This document shows positions 35,880-45,208 of a DNA stretch of 64,000 bases, piece after piece. The notes beneath the pieces were generated by a model that was not told where the DNA came from, searched no databases, and saw nothing but the letters and a program-made list of their open reading frames with translations. This DNA is from Elmis aenea (taxonomy: Eukaryota; Arthropoda; Insecta; Coleoptera; Elmidae): positions 49,018,966 to 49,082,965 of the forward strand of contig OX393576.1 in NCBI GenBank assembly GCA_947652605.1, given 5' to 3'. The position numbers were made by a program, and so were the translations under genes. The stretch's first letter is position 1. Each line of letters opens with the position of its first letter.

Positions 35880-36425
35880 ACTGTGAAATTTATGTTACCG
35901 GACATCAGGGGAGTGACTAACAAAATATCAAAGCTTCTACAAAAACATAAAATCAAAACCGTTTTCAACGCTCCTTTGAAGCTTTCGAATAAATTAAGAA
36001 GAACACACGACACAGGACTACACCACGCGGGAATATATAGCATACCTTGCTCCTGTGGAAAAGTATACATAGGACAGACTGGCAGGAGTATACAAACGCG
36101 TCTCAAAGAACACGAAGGACAAACAACAAGAAAACAAGTCGATAAATCAGCGGTAGCAGAACACGCCCAGGGTACAGGACACAACATCCTCTTCAGAGAA
36201 ACAAAACTACTGGCCCGCGCAAACCATTTCTGGCCAAGATTATATCGAGAATCATTGGAAATCATCAATAACCCAAACAACTACAACAGAGACACAGGCA
36301 TACAACTCCCAAACATCTGGAAACCAGTCATCACAAAATCACTGAGGCAGAACAAATCCATCAAGCGGAACGCCACGCCTCCACAAGCTGAATATATAAA
36401 CCCAGCAACATCCCTCACAAATTAG
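35880..36425 (+). pseudogene. Penelope-like element GIY-YIG endonuclease region
   Basis: An open frame of about 180 codons with the PLE linker VTNKISKLLQKHKIKTVF, the GIY-YIG motif pair HHAGIYSIPC and GKVYIGQTGRS, the conserved arginine and histidine in IQTRLKEHEGQ, then SAVAEHAQGTGH and the terminal glutamate region YRESLEIINNPNNYNRDTG. This endonuclease nicks target DNA for Penelope-type target-primed reverse transcription. The preceding reverse transcriptase is absent (the upstream 120 bp is in another frame), so the copy is 5'-truncated. The 3' untranslated segment continues to about 36520 with a short inverted patch (CATTGTGTC/GACACAATG in related copies). Related fragments at 43450-44204. 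Confidence 0.85.
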
Positions 36426-36539
36426 TCGTTTTGAAAAAGACCAAGACACAATGGTCGAAACGTCAACTACTTCTAAATATAGAAGACGCGGTTCCAAACC
36501 CGGAAACCAAGATTGTATTATCAATTACTTCTTATTCTG

Positions 36540-36885
36540 TCTCATTGTTCCCATTATAGCTGTTCTGTTTTCAAGCAAATATTTTGCTAGTGGAATGCTT
36601 GTAAGAAAATTGTCTGTTACAGCATTTCTTCCACAATTTTTTCATTTAGATATTACGTCACATACAACTCTTTCGCCGTGATTTACATCTCGTGGTTCTC
36701 CAGGCTGTTTTCCATGATAGATTTGTCCTTTCAGAGGATAGGCATTCTTTGCATCGTAAATCCACCAAATTTTAATTCCATATTTAGATGGTTTGGAGTT
36801 CATAAATTGCCTAAAAGAACAACGCCATCCAAAACCTAATAGTTGTTCGTCTATCGCCAAGTCGGTGATTTCTCTAAATATGGGT
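36540..36885 (-). pseudogene. piggyBac transposase core fragment
   Basis: The minus strand reads FREITDLAIDEQLLGFGWRC, then MNSKPSKYGIKIWW, YDAKNAYPLKGQIYHGK and HGERVVCDVISK before a stop; after it, a shifted frame has CCNRQFSYKHSTSKIFA, corresponding to the NVTTDNFFTSIPLA region of the family. AIDEQ carries the first catalytic Asp and YDAKNAY the region of the second. Stop, frame loss and absence of both termini of the protein make it a pseudogene. Confidence 0.8.
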
Positions 36886-37256
36886 ACAATCTAGAGTAGA
36901 AATTGCCGATGTGAACTATGAATCATATATAGGTACATTCCAAACAAGTATATTTATAACTTATAACTGATATATTCAAGAAAATGCAAGTAATACCTGA
37001 ATTCGTATATCAAAACATTGGGGTTCTTAAGAACCCCGAATGTCAAGTAACGTAACTGTTGTGTTTGCGTTAACCTAATAATTGTTACATAAACTTTACA
37101 ACAAATATGAATGCAGTGAGACATGGCTGAAACACTAACGAAATAAATATGTCCTAGAGGCAATAATTACAGATATAAATTATGAAATACTTAGCAACAT
37201 AAATAAAGGCTTGGGGTCCGCAAGAACCCCTGTTGTCCATTTAAACGTTAAGCGGT
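36886..37256 (-). mobile_element. Likely 5' end of the same piggyBac element
   Basis: Two copies of GGGGTTCTTAAGAACCCC / GGGGTCCGCAAGAACCCC-like hairpins (about 37020-37038 and 37212-37230) and a terminal GCGG followed by TTAA at 37253-37256 fit the terminal plus subterminal repeat layout of piggyBac ends, at the side expected for the 5' end of the minus-strand transposase. The opposite end was not located. Confidence 0.5.
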
Positions 37257-37289
37257 TAAGGTTATGTTAAATAATAGGTTTGTTTCTGC

Positions 37290-37730
37290 AACGCTCTGTA
37301 CCTAGGTACTATCCGATAAGATAAACTATCAGCTTTCTGCGCAGTATCAATATTGCGTTCAGCAGTGTTTCTGATACTCCATCGGATAGTAAGTCGGTTG
37401 TTCCAGCAGTTATCGAACTAGTTCATATACTAGTTTGCGGACGGTACAAACAGTACATGAACAAAACCATGAACAAGCGCTGGGATTTTTACACGCATGC
37501 ATTTACTTTTAAGGCGGCCTCTGGTAGCTATGCATCGCCCTCCCAATCCGATGTTAGAACTGGTTTCTTTAGATGTTTTCACTTACGATGTCAAAATTCC
37601 TATGAACCCAATAGAAACAAATGTCACTTACTATTAGCCGTGTCGTTAAAGCCTTTAAGCAGCGGCTTATACTCGTACTATATGTCCATAGTTGTACATA
37701 AATCGATTCATGTACTAGTACACAAATTCG
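37290..37730 (-). repeat. Dispersed repeat, copy 2 (inverted to 25.2-25.6 kb)
   Basis: Reverse complement of most of 25190-25640, with clear blocks GCATCGCCCTCCC, ACACGCATGC, CTGCGCAGTAT, CCATAGTTG and CATAAATCGATTCATGTACT. An open frame at 37457-37798 lies in it but changes to nonsense in the other copy, so it is not a gene. Confidence 0.75.
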
Positions 37731-37925
37731 TTAAAAAAAATGCTGTTGGAACAAACTTACTACATCAGCGTATTTTCATTTCATGTTATTCATTTTAAAA
37801 GTATACAAAACACTTTTGATGTTAATCATAAGCACATAAATCAATTGCTACCTCAAAGAAGTATTTTATATCAAGAATGCTATATAATTCCATAAACTTG
37901 AGTAAAATTTTAATACGTGTTTTAG

Positions 37926-38081
37926 TTCCTCCAGAAATTATCGATGTCAATACAAGTACAGACTTGAGCGTACGAGAGGGTAGCAATGTAACACTAAAAT
38001 GTACGGCTAGGGCATATCCCTTACCCTCTATCAGATGGCGAAAAGAAGGCGGAGACGAACTAGAAATAGAAGAAAAACATG
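37926..38081 (+). CDS. DIP-family Ig protein, exon C (first half of Ig2)
   Basis: Acceptor GTTTTAG; completes the split codon as V, giving VLVPPEIIDVNTSTDLSVRE at the Ig1-Ig2 junction, then GSNVTLKCTARAYPLPSIRW with the Ig2 B-strand cysteine and C-strand tryptophan, and RKEGGDELEIEEKHG. NTST and NVT are possible N-glycosylation sites. The PPEI linker and C.A.G/AYP.P.I.WR pattern are standard for DIPs. Ends H plus one base at G|GTTAGT (phase 1). Confidence 0.95.
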
Positions 38082-38154
38082 GTTAGTTTACTTTTTTGTG
38101 TACAGCGACAACCAACAAGGAATTAATTACTAACTGTTTTGATTGTTTTCACAG

Positions 38155-38295
38155 GCTATGCGTCATATCATGAAGTATCCGAGGGCACCTTTACCATCAA
38201 TCAAGTCAATCGTGATCACATGGGACCTTATATGTGTATAGCATCTAATGGTTTGCCCCCGACTGTCACTAAACGTGTCATGCTTACTGTACATT
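38155..38295 (+). CDS. DIP-family Ig protein, exon D (second half of Ig2)
   Basis: Follows TTTTCACAG after a 73-bp intron. Reads YASYHEVSEGTFTINQVNRD then HMGPYMCIASNGLPPTVTKR and VMLTVH. It supplies the Ig2 F-strand cysteine in YMCIASNG-PP, a family signature. Phase 1 at both ends; donor T|GTAAGT. Confidence 0.95.
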
Positions 38296-38348
38296 GTAAG
38301 TGTGTCAAAGCGTTGCCAGATCTGTACTACTAGAATTATTTATTGCAG

Positions 38349-38483
38349 TTCCTCCATTAATATGGATTCCAAGTCAACTAGTTGGAGCTTATGAAGGTCA
38401 ACATGTTACCATTGAATGTCATTCAGAAGCGTATCCTAAATCTATCAATTACTGGTTAAAGAATTCTCACATAATTACTACAA
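38349..38483 (+). CDS. DIP-family Ig protein, exon E (first half of Ig3)
   Basis: Acceptor TTTATTGCAG after a 53-bp intron. The split codon makes HFPPLIWIPSQLVGA, the typical Ig2-Ig3 linker, then GQHVTIECHSEAYPKSINYW with the Ig3 B-strand cysteine and C-strand tryptophan, and LKNSHIITT. The frame stays open beyond into the intron, but the domain continues correctly only if the exon ends at A|GTAATA (38483), which joins ITT-N-SKILTEI of the next exon in phase. Confidence 0.92.
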
Positions 38484-38893
38484 GTAATACTTACTATGAT
38501 ACATTATTAGCTACAAAAGTGGATCCGTATATAAAGATCTGTTGCAAAAGTATTCCAAATTTTTAAAATAACAAAACAGACAATTTTTAGGAACCAATGT
38601 TCTATTTCATTTAACTATTTTTTTCTACATTTAAAAAAATTAGGTTACTTTTGCAAGAGATTTTGTAAAGAAATTAGGATGATTATCCTAACGCCGTTAT
38701 CAAAATATTATTTGAACACTGTCGCCGCCGATGTAGAGTCGGCAACGAAAGTGTTAAAGCAAACCTTTTCTTAAATATTTATAATGTTTCAATCACTTAA
38801 ATTTCAAATTTGGATCCTCTCTTGAATAATCACAGTTGTTTAAAAAACATAAATTAAAAGTGTGAACTTAAGATGGTAATATTTTTTGTGTAG

Positions 38894-39043
38894 ATAGCAA
38901 AATCCTCACAGAAATTGTTGATAAGGATACGAAAATTTATATGAAGCTTACAATTAAAGAAGTAGGACCAGACGACTTTGGGACCTATATGTGTGTGTCA
39001 AAAAATCCTGTGGGAGAATCTGAAGAAAATGTGAAATTATATC
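38894..39043 (+). CDS. DIP-family Ig protein, exon F (second half of Ig3)
   Basis: Acceptor TTTTTTGTGTAG. Reads SKILTEIVDKDTKIYMKLTI, then VGPDDFGTYMCVSKNPVGES and EENVKLY. Carries the Ig3 F-strand cysteine in the D.G.Y.C..KN..GE motif that ends the third Ig domain. Phase 1 on both sides; donor C|GTAAGT. Confidence 0.95.
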
Positions 39044-39526
39044 GTAAGTTATTAACATTTTATGAGACAAAATTTAAAGCATATCCTTAACTTAAAAAAA
39101 TTTCAGTACTTTTTATGTTCGTCATTTGTAGTGTAAATAATGGTAGTGTGTTCTAAACAATTAAAGTGTTATTAAACACAGCACCCCTTAAATATTGAAT
39201 GGACCTATCCTTTTTTTAAAATCATAAGTGTCACCATAGACGAATTAAAGCAACATTACGCAATTACTTTTTGATTGTTTGTTAAGCTTACTGTATGCGT
39301 AAATATTGTCCCATTAGTAGTTCAAAATTCCATCTTGCTCATGATTTTTTAATTTTAGCTTTTTCAGTTAATAATTAAGCTACACACAAGTCTTAAACTT
39401 GTAAATAATCTACCGTTTGTGCGTAAGCAATCATAGCATAATAGAACATTGACATTAGAAAACCCCATTTCATTTTGACTTACTCCGGTATATAAAGAAA
39501 AAAAAATAATATTTTTGTATTTAAAG

Positions 39527-39577
39527 GTATTCCCGAATCCATACATGCAAACGAAGTGATGCAAAACAAAACGAATG
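39527..39577 (+). CDS. DIP-family Ig protein, exon G (post-Ig linker)
   Basis: A 51-bp exon after TGTATTTAAAG giving RIPESIHANEVMQNKTN, with an NKT glycosylation site. DIPs have a short low-complexity linker of this kind between Ig3 and the membrane anchor, beginning with R/E-IP after KLY. Phase 1 on both sides with a good donor (G|GTAAGT). Support is splice signals plus phase, since linkers are poorly conserved. Confidence 0.75.
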
Positions 39578-39687
39578 GTAAGTACCAATCATAATTACAT
39601 TTTTACATTTTATTACAGATAAAAACAATCCAAAGATAAATCTTTATCTTATAAAATTGAACATGGTATTTTTGACGATACAGATTT

Positions 39688-40769
39688 ATACAGGGATGCG
39701 CAAAAGTAGTTGAAGTGTCAATAAACTACAAATTTAAAAAGAAAGTGTATAAGCAAACAAATATCTACAAAACTATTTAAAATATTCTGATAAAGTTAGT
39801 TATCTGACAATTATCGTATATTCCGGATTTAATAAAAATATCGAGGTTTTAATACGACTTCCGGTTCAACCGGAAACGGACCTAAACATTGAAATTTTAG
39901 ATGAAACAGCCTGTATATTTCTATATTTTTGGATTCCTCTTGAAATTTACATTTTAAAGATAAAAGACTGAAGTTAACCGTTTCCATTAAATTCTTATTT
40001 TTATGAAAATTTGAGCTATAGTTACACACTTTCAAAAAAAAATTACGTTTAACAAATTTGAAAAAAAAAGTAATTTTTTTTAAAATTTATGTTAAAAATA
40101 AGCTTGCTAACACTTTGCAACAACTATATTTTAAAAATATTATACATGGCGTTTTATACGCCTGGACATACTTGAGGAATTTTAAAAATAGTTTACTAAT
40201 TTTTCTTTTAATACAACACCCTGTATGTCTTTGCATAGTCTTGTAGAAAATTTGATTGTCTTTCAAAAACATTAATCATATCTTAAACCTAAAACTGATG
40301 TTTTTTGAGATATCGCGATTTTATTGTAAATTTTTAGGGCAACATAATATTTTCGAGTAGGCTATGAAAGTACATAGCGGTAATTTTGGAACAACTGAAA
40401 AATAAAAACATGAAAGTTATAATTTTATATTTTATCTAAATGTTGAAAGTTTCTGAAAGTGCTATATCGCTCAAAATTTCATAAAAATGTGAATTTAACG
40501 AAAACGGTTGACCTAAGTCCCATATAATCTTGTACATTTAAAATGTAAATTTCAAGAGGAATCCAAAAATAAAAACTTATAGAGGCTGTTCCATCTAAAA
40601 ATTTCAAAATTTAGGTCCGTTTCCGGTTAAACCGGAAGTCGTATTGCAACCTCATTATTTTTATCGAATCTGAAATATACAATAGCGGTCAGGTACCAAA
40701 TTTCATCGGCATGTTTTAATAGTTTTGTAGATATTTGTTTGTTTCCATAATTTTGCGCATCCCTGTATA
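39688..40769. repeat. 1.08 kb palindromic foldback element
   Basis: TATACAGGGATGCGCAAAA at the left pairs with TTTTGCGCATCCCTGTATA at the right. Arm blocks include AAATATCTACAAAACTATT, GACTTCCGGTTCAACCGGAA (with GGTTAAACCGGAAGTCG) and GGATTCCTCTTGAAATTTAC. Centre near 40230. Noncoding; it starts 110 bp after exon G. Confidence 0.85.
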
Positions 40770-41747
40770 TTACAAAAAAAATTCACCTATCCTTTTTTAT
40801 TTGAAAAAAAAAACAAAGCTATGGCTATTTCCGACGAAACCGGAAGTGATGTTAAAAAGTATGATTGGATAATCACGTTTTGTGCCCAAATCACCTGCCT
40901 AAAATTAGGTTGGTTAGCTTAAAAATTAATAAAAAGTAGGTTGTGAGCTTTATTTTAGTCGCACCCGGTGTGTTTTGGTTGTTATTCAAACTTTTGCTGT
41001 TTAAGATACCAACTACATACCTGTTGTGGTTGTAGTATAAGTATTAGTGCATGTGAGTAGAACATACGGTCCAACATTGTGATAACTTTTCACGGCTTTT
41101 TCGTCTGTCCTAACGAGTTACTTTGCAAGATTAGTGGGCCTTAGCGGAGCCGTCGTTAGGCCTAACAACATTTACCCTATCAGTTTTCATTCGAGTTCTG
41201 TAGTCATCAACATTACGTTCTTTTTTCAAATTTGCAACGTATTCCAAATTATAGTATGCAGGTGCTACCATACCCATACTTAATAAACTCTCGTGTTAAA
41301 AAGAAATATGATACGCGCAGTTTTATGGAAGTTTCTCGTGCAATGCTGGATCGATTTCTGAAAACTGTTTACTTTTTATATTAATATGAGCTCTATCAAT
41401 ATTGGTTATTAAATTTTAAGGTTACCATTTCTAAAGTTTTTGGTAAGTTTTATCTTTAAATGAAAGGAAATAAATTTGCCAGGTGGCAATTTTTTTAAAT
41501 TTATGTTAAGAATTACAATCTCGTAATTATTTTTCATTTATCAACTGATTTTTTGTCTTAAGCTTAAAGTTAAGTTAGAACAAGAAACTTATAAACATTT
41601 GAATTTATAGCCCAACAATTCCAAAATTCGTATATATATTTTTTTTATTCTTAGATATTGAAACGAAAAGAAAACATGAAAAAGTTTAAAAGTTTATGAA
41701 CCCAAAGTTTTTTTTTTTTGGTACGTTTAGTAGGTACACAGAAAAAC

Positions 41748-42480
41748 AATAGTTATTTATGTATCAAGGCCAAAATGTACGTTTTGGCCAAGGTGCATAT
41801 TACATTTTTTGTGCGATCGAATTAAAAACAATTTAAATTTTTAGTAATTTTCAAAATTATAGGTTAGAAACTACGTGACATACTGTCACTGACAACGTAT
41901 GTACTGCATTACCGGCCCTCTCCTTAGCAACGGCCGTAAAAGTTACTTTTTCGGCCGTTGCTAAGGGTAACGGCCTGAAAAGTAACTTTTACGGCCGTTG
42001 CTAAGGATAGGGCCGGTAATGCAGTACTTTATGGTTGCTAACGCGTCCGTCAAACAGCTGTTTCTAGTACGATCGCACAAAATAGTTATTTATGTATCAA
42101 GGCCAAAAAGTGTAACTTTTTCGGCCGCGTCTGGTTTGCAGCAAACAGGCAAGGCCGAAAAAGTACGTTTTGGCCGAGGTGCATATTACACTTTTTGTGC
42201 GATCGAATTAAAAACAATTTAAATTTTTAGTAATTTTCAAAATTATAGGTTAGAAACTACGTGACATTCTGTTACTGACAGATGACGGCGTATGTACTGC
42301 ACTACCGACCCTCTCCTTAGCAACGGCCATAAAAGTTACTTTTCAGGCCGTTGCTAAGGGTAACGGCCTGAAAAGTAACTTTTACGGCCGTTGCTAAGGA
42401 TAGGGTCGGTAATGCAGTACTTTATGGTTGCTAACGCGTCCGTCAAACAGCTGTTTCTAGTACGATCGCACAAAAAATAT
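41748..42480. repeat. Duplicated hairpin MITE
   Basis: Two units, about 41806-42080 and 42193-42477, each starting TTTTGTGCGATCGAATT and ending TACGATCGCACAAAA, are over 90% alike. Each contains stacked palindromes built on CCTTAGCAACGGCC and GTAAAAGTTAC. The preceding flank GTTATTTATGTATCAAGGCC also recurs (about 41753 and 42087), so the repeat is a tandem duplication of element plus flank rather than two independent insertions. Confidence 0.85.
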
Positions 42481-42648
42481 ATTATCAAACTATTAACGCA
42501 ATTATTAATTTTAAACTTTTTTTTAAAAATAAGTACGTAGAAAACATAATTTACCTATCTAAACTGTCGTCTCCTAATTACAACTTAATTTTTGTAGAAA
42601 ATAATCCAGCCGCAGAAAAAGCTCTTTCTGATTATATACTTGTTGCTA

Positions 42649-42833
42649 GAGTAGTGAGTAACCAATCATATGCTATTTGTAAATATTTTCTCTCTTTTTT
42701 GATTATTTGATGTAGATTTTTATCATGATTAGAAAGATATTGTAAAATTACCGGAATTACCGGTAAAAAATTGCCAAATTACCGATAAAATTTGAAGAGC
42801 ATTTTTTGCGATTTACCGGTATTACAATCCCTA
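42649..42833 (-). mobile_element. Truncated copy of the TAGGGATTGTAAT hAT family
   Basis: Reverse complement of the left end of the element at 20727-21896: it ends GATTTACCGGTATTACAATC CCTA and shares TTTTTTGATTATTTGAT, ATTTTTATCATGATT and AGAGTAGTGAGTAA. The match breaks at about 42649. Confidence 0.85.
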
Positions 42834-43108
42834 TATGGGGTGTCCAAAATGCATGACTCAGCAAGAAGATTTCGCTTATCTTAAGGGCTATGAAGTTAAA
42901 TTTGGGGGTTTGGTGCTGAATTTAGCTGCTGTCCTCTTAGTACAAATGTAATTCACTAAAACTGAAAAAAATCTTTTTTGTTTTTTGGCTTTGTTTTTAG
43001 AGAATCCAAGAACTAAAAACTCTTTCACAAGACAATCAAATCTTATTAGATTTTGCACAAAGCCTTCAATGAGTTTGGACCACGTGTTGTTTCTTAAAGG
43101 TGACATGT

Positions 43109-43131
43109 TTTTTTTTTTTTTTTTTTTTTTT
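43109..43131. repeat. Poly(T) run
   Basis: About 22 consecutive T. It could be the poly(A) tail of a minus-strand retroposed sequence, but no body was recognised next to it. Confidence 0.8.
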
Positions 43132-43286
43132 GATTCCGTGAATATTACAATTTGTCCTATCGGAACATTCAGTAATTTGTATGAAGATTGATACTAAGAT
43201 ATGTAAAAGGTGAGCTCCTTTTGTTGCTTAACTGATGGTTGATGATTAGCTACTGGGATTTCATATAATAAAATTTAAAATTAAAA

Positions 43287-43449
43287 TTAAAATCTAGTTG
43301 GTAAGTCACTTGGAGCGCAGTGCTCAAGCATACGATAACCAGTCATTCTTCTACGGACTTGGGTCAGTAGTATGTTTGGATGAGCACTTAACCGTTGGTG
43401 GTAGTTCACACTGTTGTTCTTTATTTCCTGTTTAACACTTACTAGGTAC
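43287..43449 (-). pseudogene. Jockey-clade LINE, C-terminus of the RT protein
   Basis: The minus strand reads SVKQEIKNNSVNYHQRLSAH then PNILLTQVRRRMTGYRMLEH and CAPSDLPTRF with a stop at 43287-43289. The pattern VKEEI....Y..RL..HPN.L.......RR..R..P.DLP.R is the conserved tail of Jockey-type reverse-transcriptase proteins. The 3' side has an (ATTTTA)n-like tail. The frame is interrupted exactly at a 13-bp duplication by a Penelope insertion and resumes at 44205. Confidence 0.82.
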
Positions 43450-44204
43450 TATATTATTCTTGAGGCTTTCGCGGCCGTTATCCATAATACAATCTTGGTT
43501 TCAGGGTTTGGAACCGCGTCTTCTATATTTAGAAGTAGTTGACGTTTCGACCATTGTGTCTTGGTCTTTTTCAAAACGACTAATTTGTGAGGGATGATGC
43601 TGGGTTTATATATTCAGCTTGTGGAGGCGTGGCGTTCAGCTTGATGGGTTTGTTCTGCCTCAGTGATTTTGTGATGACTGGTTTCCAGATGGTTGGGAGT
43701 TGTATGCCTGTGTCTCTGTTGTAGTTGTTTGGGTTCTTGATGATTTCCAATGATTCTCGATATAATCTTGGCCAGAAATGGTTTGCGCGGGCCAGCAGTT
43801 TTGTTTCTCTGAAGAGGATGTTGTGTCCTGGGCGTGTTCTGCTACCGCTGATTTATCGACTTGTTTTCTTGTTGTTTGTCCTTCGTGTTCTTTGAGACGC
43901 GTTTGTATACTCCTGCCAGTCTGTCCTATGTATACTTTTCATTGGAAATCATCAAGAACCCAAACAACTACAACAGAGACACAGGCATACAACTCCCAAC
44001 CATCTGGAAACCAGTCATCACAAAATCACTGAGGCAGAACCAACCCATCAAGCGGAACGCCACGCCTCCACAAGCTGGATATATAAACCCAGCATCATCC
44101 CTCACAAATTAGTCGTTTTGAAAAAGACCAAGACAATGGTCGAAACGTCAACTACTTCTAAATATAGAAGACGCGGTTCCAAACCCGGAAACCAAGATTG
44201 TATT
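43450..44204. mobile_element. Penelope-like inverted dimer
   Basis: Two Penelope 3' fragments meet head to head at about 43936. The left one is on the minus strand (GIY-YIG domain 3' half and 3' UTR, with a longer terminus containing GGCCGTTATCCA); the right one, plus strand, encodes EIIKNPNNYNRDTGIQLPTI and KRNATPPQAGYINPASSLTN. They resemble the copy at 35880-36520. ACTTACTAGGTAC flanks the whole insertion (43437-43449 and 44205-44217), a 13-bp target duplication, so the dimer inserted as a unit. Inverted partial dimers are a known structural habit of Penelope elements. Confidence 0.88.
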
Positions 44205-44650
44205 ACTTACTAGGTACGTTAAGGTCATCGTTGCTAATTTTGTTAAGAACGTACCAGGGGGCCTTTGCGATTATTCGCAGCACTTTGGATAGGAACCGTT
44301 CTAGTATTACAAATTACAATATTAAAATTGGAGGCAGATCTCCACGACTGGACCATAATAGGTCCATATGGCTTTTAAAATGACTCTGTAGATTAACAGT
44401 TTATTCTCCGCCGTTATTTGCGATCTTCTTCCAGTGATCCAATCGATTCTCCTTGGTTTTAGCCCTAGTTATTTTCGTTTAGTAAATATTATACTTTGTT
44501 TACTCCAGGTAGGCGACGATCTAAGTTTATTCCTAAATACTCGACTTCTTCTGCTTGTGTCAGTAACTGGTTGTTAAGGCAAGCCGTAGGAGGGTAAAGG
44601 TCACTTGTGTTGATCTGCTTTAGTTTACTTTTATGCGCCAATTTTTACCC
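44205..44650 (-). pseudogene. Jockey-clade LINE, RT C-terminal half (continued)
   Basis: From about 44650 downwards the minus strand gives WRIKVN, STQVTFTLL, then in the next frame LNNQLLTQAEEVEYLGINLD and RRLP; frames shift again to reach WRSASNFNIVI and LRIIAKAPWYVLNKISNDDL followed by NVPS, where the Penelope element interrupts. These match the order KWRIKIN...VTFT...LN...IP...V.YLG..LDR.LTW ... GIQLWG.AS.SNI ... APWYV.N of Jockey RT proteins. Multiple stops and shifts make it non-functional. Confidence 0.78.
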
Positions 44651-45208
44651 ATTTTTGTATCTAATGTACGTTGTCTTTCAAGACGTTTGAAGTTATTGTC
44701 AGTTTTGTGTGTGTAGATAAAACTGCCGTGTCGATAGGTGCCATTAAAATGAATTTTTAAATTTCTGAACATAATAATAAAAACAATATTGGCCCAATTT
44801 AAAACAATTTCTCCGAATATCCCAAAAGATTGATTGCTCATAAAACCAACATGACTGTAAAAATAAATCGAAACTGTTAACAAAGTTTTAAAATTGCCAA
44901 GACTTACGACTAAGTATACCTAACCAATTGATTTGCATTGATTAAAATGATGTTATACAAATAATTTAAAAACATGATCTTCAAACAATTACGGATTACA
45001 GTCTTATTGTAAATGTGTTTTATCAAACGAGAACTTTACGTCAGAAGTTTATTGAATGCGGTAAAAGTTTAGGGTATAGACTACAGTTACTATGTTGAAT
45101 TATAAAGGTAGCAAAAATATAATGCACGAGTGGAATCCAAATCACTTATATTTTTAATTGTGTTTCACAAATATTTAGATGCACCCGTAGCTTTCATGGA
45201 CTTTTTAA
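44651..45208. other. Intronic sequence, no feature recognised
   Basis: Sequence between the LINE fragment and the piggyBac element. The open frame at 44620-44883 (minus) overlaps the LINE edge (KNWRIKVN) and is otherwise unrecognised. Confidence 0.45.

Noticed and set aside
35828..36280. 150-codon minus-strand frame
   Set aside because: Antisense shadow of the Penelope GIY-YIG frame; the plus-strand frame has the conserved motifs.
37457..37798. 113-codon open frame
   Set aside because: Covers a dispersed repeat whose inverted copy at 25.2-25.6 kb does not preserve the frame.
42598..42710. Candidate DIP terminal exon (acceptor TTTTTGTAG, phase 1, reading ENNPAAEKALSDYILV to a TGA)
   Set aside because: From 42649 on, the sequence is the reverse complement of the left end of the hAT element at 20727, so its stop and 'tail' are transposon sequence. 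The exon at 47749 has a better hydrophobic tail.
43001..43072. Possible exon reading RIQELKTLSQDNQILL to a stop
   Set aside because: Only 24 codons, requires splicing from the rejected 42598 segment, and has no family match.
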